Source: Bacteroidales bacterium (GTDB lineage: Bacteria > Bacteroidota > Bacteroidia > Bacteroidales > JAGOPY01). From it: a stretch of DNA of 33,411 bases. The DNA is taken from the NCBI GenBank assembly GCA_023229505.1, contig JALNZD010000047.1:1-33411 (forward strand), written 5' to 3'. Position numbers and translations under genes: made by a program. Numbering within the stretch: the first letter of the stretch is position 1; each line of letters opens with the position of its first letter. The notes below the pieces were generated by a model. It worked only from the letters and a program-made list of their open reading frames with translations. It made no database searches and was not told the origin of the DNA. This document shows, piece by piece, positions 30,725 through 33,411 of the stretch.

Positions 30725-31947
30725 TGAGAGATTATTTTAAAATAGCCTGGCGGAACCTCTGGCGGAATAAAAGAAGGACTTTACTGACCATCACTTCGGT
30801 TCTGTTTGCCCTTTTCCTGGCCCTGATCATGCGGTCGATGCAGCTTGGGTCTTACGCAAGCATGGTAGAAAGTGCTGTTAAGAGTTCCACCGGGTATATA
30901 CAGGTCCACGAAAAAGGATACTGGGCAGATAAAAGCATCGATAACACTTTTGAAACCAGCCAGTCGCTGGAGGAAAAAATTCTGGCTCATCCTAATGTGA
31001 CCCAAATTATTCCACGGCTGGAATCTTTCGCCCTTCTTTCATCAGGTAAACAAACCAAAGGTGCGGCCGTGATTGGTACCCGGCCCGATTCGGAAAATGA
31101 AATATCCGGTTTAAAAAGCCGGCTGGTTAGCGGGGAATATCTTGCTGCTGATGATCATTCTATATTAATCGCGGAAGGGCTGGCACAGTATCTGAAAGTC
31201 AATGTTGGTGATACGGTTGTGCTCCTTGGCCAGGGATACCATGGAGTGACTGCCGCCGGGGCATTTCCTGTAAAAGGCATCATAAGTTTCATACAGCCTG
31301 ATATGAATAACATGATGACGTACATTCCCCTTTCCCTTGCGCAGGAATTGTATGCCACACCATCCAGGCTGACTTCCCTTTCGATTATGCTTGCTGATCC
31401 GGACAAGATGATCAAGACACGTGATGACCTCGCCCGGATCAACGCGGATAATCTCGAAGTTATGGTATGGAAAGACATGCTGTTTGAATTGGTCCAGGGG
31501 ATCGAAGGAGACAATATCAGCGGGCAGTTTATGCTTGGGATCCTGTACCTGGTAGTCGGCTTTGGCATTCTGGGTACTATCCTGATGATGACGATGGAGC
31601 GCAGGAGGGAATTCGGAATTATGGTGGCCGTGGGGACGCGTCGCTACAAGCTGGCGATCATCGTTTTCCTTGAAACGCTGATTATTAGCCTCATCGGTAT
31701 TCTGGCCGGTGTTATAACCAGCTTCCCGCTTATCCTCTACTTTTATCATAACCCGATCCCGCTCACCGGTGAGGCAGCCGATGCTATGCTTGAATACAAT
31801 ATGGAACCGGTCATGCCATTCCTTTTGGAACCCGGCTATTTTATAAGCCAATCGTTGGTGGTTATAATGATTACTTTACTTACCCTGATATATCCGCTTA
31901 CTGTGATCGGAAGGTTTAAAGTGGTTAATGCGATAAAAGGAAGATGA
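30724..31947 (+). CDS. ABC transporter permease, FtsX/LolC/MacB type (first)
   Basis: About 407 residues. N-terminal helix FKIAWRNLWRNKRRTLLTITSVLFALFLAL with the positively charged WRNxxRNKxR motif of this family. A large periplasmic domain follows (about 45-270: VTQIIPRLESFALLSSG, NEISGLKSRLVSGEYL, GDTVVLLGQGYHG). A C-terminal FtsX domain with three helices carries the coupling segment MTMERRREFGIMVAVGTRRY. A GTG at 30721 also opens the frame; the ATG at 30724 overlaps the LolA-like stop and is preferred. It pairs with the homologous permease overlapping it at 31944. The ATPase subunit is not present in the window. Confidence 0.9.
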   Translation: MRDYFKIAWRNLWRNKRRTLLTITSVLFALFLALIMRSMQLGSYASMVESAVKSSTGYIQVHEKGYWADKSIDNTFETSQSLEEKILAHPNVTQIIPRLESFALLSSGKQTKGAAVIGTRPDSENEISGLKSRLVSGEYLAADDHSILIAEGLAQYLKVNVGDTVVLLGQGYHGVTAAGAFPVKGIISFIQPDMNNMMTYIPLSLAQELYATPSRLTSLSIMLADPDKMIKTRDDLARINADNLEVMVWKDMLFELVQGIEGDNISGQFMLGILYLVVGFGILGTILMMTMERRREFGIMVAVGTRRYKLAIIVFLETLIISLIGILAGVITSFPLILYFYHNPIPLTGEAADAMLEYNMEPVMPFLLEPGYFISQSLVVIMITLLTLIYPLTVIGRFKVVNAIKGR

Positions 31948-33170
31948 TGATTATCTCAGTTGCCTGGCGAAATATTTGGAGGAATAAGCTAAGAAGCCTT
32001 GTGGTCATACTTGCTGTGACGTTGGGTTTATTCGGAATATTGTTCATGATAGCTATTTCAAATGGAATGGTCGAGCAGAAAATTGATGCCTCGATCCATA
32101 ATGAGATTTCCCACATTCAGATCCACCTTCCGGAATTCATGCAGGACCAATCCCTGGTTTTCTCGATGGATTCCGTAAAGCAGATGGAGGATGAAATTTC
32201 GTCCATTCCTGGCGTCAAAGCAGTTTCGAGTCGGATCAAAGCTTTGGCGATGGCAAGTACTGCCGCCACCGGTGCCGGGGTTATAATAAATGCAATCGAT
32301 CCTGAAAAGGAAAAAGCTGTATCCAAAATATACCAATTCATTACCGAAGGAGATTATTTTGAAACCACCGGCAGAAGCGCCCCCATTCTAGTCAGCAAAA
32401 AGCTTTCGACTAAACTCAAAGCGAAAATCGGTTCGAAAATTGTTATCACGATTCAGCATGCTTCAGGCGAATTGGCCTACGGCCTTTTCAGGGTTTCAGG
32501 CATCTATAAAACCTCTAATGCAATTTATGATGAACCGAATATCTTTGTTAAAAAAGATGACCTTATCTCCCTTACCGGGTACGAGCAGGGGAAAGCATCA
32601 GAAATTGCCATATTACTCGATAATGTTGACCAGACTGACCCGGTTACTGATAACCTGAGAGCAAAGTTCCCCTCTTTAAGTGTATTGCCCTGGAAGGAAC
32701 TCGAGCCAATCCTGTTAGCTTTAAGCTCCATGATGGATCAGATGTCTTATTTCCTGCTGATCATTATCCTGGTCGCAATGGCTTTTGGCATTATCAATAC
32801 AATGATGATGGCAGTCCTGGAGCGCACCCGGGAAATTGGAATGCTTATGGCTGTCGGAATGAATAAAAGAAAAGTATTCCTCATGATCATGCTGGAAACG
32901 GTATTTCTTGCTATGGTCGGAACTTTTTTCGGGATCGTGATCAGTGCTGTAACCATACACTTTACAGGGATGAATGGCTTGAATTTCGCAGCCTGGGCGG
33001 AAGGTTATGAGGCCTTCGGATATAGTGCACTGGTTTACCCTTCGCTGTACCTGGATTTTTATATCGGAATGACGGTTCTTGTAATCATAACAGCAATAAT
33101 TTCATCGATCTATCCCGCGAGGAAGGCACTTCGGTTTAATCCGGCAGCAGCCATCAGGGAAGACGCTTAA
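31944..33170 (+). CDS. ABC transporter permease, FtsX/LolC/MacB type (second)
   Basis: The 408-residue protein is homologous to the preceding permease: IISVAWRNIWRNKLRSLVVILAV with the WRNxxRNKxR start, a periplasmic domain (IPGVKAVSSRIKALAMASTA, FITEGDYFETTGRS, KLKAKIGSKIVITIQHASGE) and a C-terminal FtsX domain with MMAVLERTREIGMLMAVGMNKRKV. The ATGA overlap with the previous stop (31944-31947) indicates one transcription unit: LolA-like protein, permease, permease. Two different permeases would form a heterodimer like LolCE. A nucleotide-binding subunit must be elsewhere or beyond the right edge. Confidence 0.9.
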   Translation: MMIISVAWRNIWRNKLRSLVVILAVTLGLFGILFMIAISNGMVEQKIDASIHNEISHIQIHLPEFMQDQSLVFSMDSVKQMEDEISSIPGVKAVSSRIKALAMASTAATGAGVIINAIDPEKEKAVSKIYQFITEGDYFETTGRSAPILVSKKLSTKLKAKIGSKIVITIQHASGELAYGLFRVSGIYKTSNAIYDEPNIFVKKDDLISLTGYEQGKASEIAILLDNVDQTDPVTDNLRAKFPSLSVLPWKELEPILLALSSMMDQMSYFLLIIILVAMAFGIINTMMMAVLERTREIGMLMAVGMNKRKVFLMIMLETVFLAMVGTFFGIVISAVTIHFTGMNGLNFAAWAEGYEAFGYSALVYPSLYLDFYIGMTVLVIITAIISSIYPARKALRFNPAAAIREDA

Positions 33171-33174
33171 ATAG

Positions 33175-33216
33175 TTCAAAGTGCAAAGTGCAAAGTTCAA
33201 AGTGCAAAGTGCAAAG
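33175..33216. repeat. Six heptamers arranged as two 21-nt units
   Basis: TTCAAAG, TGCAAAG, TGCAAAG are repeated twice in the same order (33175-33216), forming a higher-order 21-nt repeat. Further related units in both orientations continue to about 33295 (TTTGAAC, AACTTTGA). Confidence 0.88.
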
Positions 33217-33296
33217 TGAGTCTCAAAACTCAAAACTTTGAATAATGAACTGAAACTTTGAACTTAAGAATTGAAACTTTGAACTTGAACTTTGAG

Positions 33297-33411
33297 TCCC
33301 CTCCGAAAAGTCGGGGAGACGAATTTACAATATTTTAAACATGTTTGTCTTTAATAGTTATAAACAATTGATTGTCAATAACTTAATTTAGTTTGTATGA
33401 TTTTTCTTTTT
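33297..33411. other. Right-edge spacer with weak hairpin
   Basis: CCCC (33298-33301) can pair with GGGG (33313-33316), with flanking GTC/GAC; no T run follows. The rest is AT-rich with no gene. Any gene for the transporter ATPase would start beyond the edge. Confidence 0.35.

Noticed and set aside
31165..31851. 228-residue minus-strand reading frame
   Set aside because: Antisense of the first ABC permease gene; low-complexity charged composition.
33175..33295. Heptamer array as an origin-type iteron cluster
   Set aside because: Similar tracts with other unit sequences are scattered over the right two-thirds of the window, and no replication gene or DnaA-box cluster is near.
1..33411. tRNA or rRNA genes
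   Set aside because: No cloverleaf, GGTTCGAATCC-type T-loop or rRNA-like stretch was recognised on either strand by reading; a tRNAscan-SE run would settle it.

Overview
The window looks like a chromosome segment of a Bacteroidetes (Bacteroidales-like) bacterium. Evidence: -7 promoter boxes of the TAnnTTTG type, short lipoprotein signals ending in SCKK or TSC, a type IX secretion (T9SS) tail starting YPNPF, LytTR/LytS two-component genes, DUF1080 and paired Gfo/Idh oxidoreductases, and many short intergenic tandem repeats with 7- to 11-nt units.

Region 1 (1 to about 9400) is an AT-rich accessory block that I read as a decaying integron gene-cassette array. Small plus-strand modules (DUF4160-DUF2442, two HigBA-type toxin-antitoxin pairs, a Phd-XRE antitoxin pair, a beta-lactamase-fold serine hydrolase, a broken periplasmic binding protein and a beta-propeller-like lipoprotein) are separated by attC-like imperfect palindromes. 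In at least four modules the first ~15-24 nt, starting at a GTT core, are the imperfect reverse complement of the last ~15-24 nt of the same module, as expected if each once circularised at its own attC. No integrase is visible; by cassette orientation it would lie left of the window. The array is broken by group II intron copies on the opposite strand (one leaving the window at its left edge, one with a degenerate maturase gene, one fragment), an IS1182-type transposase remnant and an IS91-type transposase remnant.

Region 2 (9447-14293, minus strand) is a probable operon for 3-keto-sugar style carbohydrate processing: two Gfo/Idh/MocA oxidoreductases (one with a Tat-like signal), a Tat-signalled sugar isomerase/epimerase, a DoxX-like membrane protein and a DUF1080 protein.

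Region 3 (14393-24315) holds a membrane-embedded spermidine-synthase-like protein, a LytTR response regulator followed by a TPR-containing LytS-type histidine kinase, a DUF4143 ATPase, a lipoprotein with a glycosidase-like propeller fold, a leucine-rich-repeat protein whose T9SS sorting domain is out of frame because of one extra 7-nt repeat unit, and a receiver-only regulator that looks like a truncated paralogue of the LytTR regulator.

Region 4 (24513-33170) is ordinary core genome: typA, a radical SAM enzyme of the AmmeMemoRadiSam type, a diacylglycerol-kinase-family lipid kinase, two uncharacterised proteins, and a LolA-like protein overlapping two FtsX/LolE-type permeases.

From about 12.9 kb to the right end the spacers carry short tandem repeats (heptamers such as TTCAAAG, TTCAATT, AGTTCTG; 11-mers such as TAGTCATTAAG). 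These tracts reach into coding sequences, build several gene starts and ends, insert about 30 residues into one membrane protein and break the frame of another gene. The two most interesting signals are the cassette array with introns at its attC-like sites, and this repeat-driven change of coding sequence.
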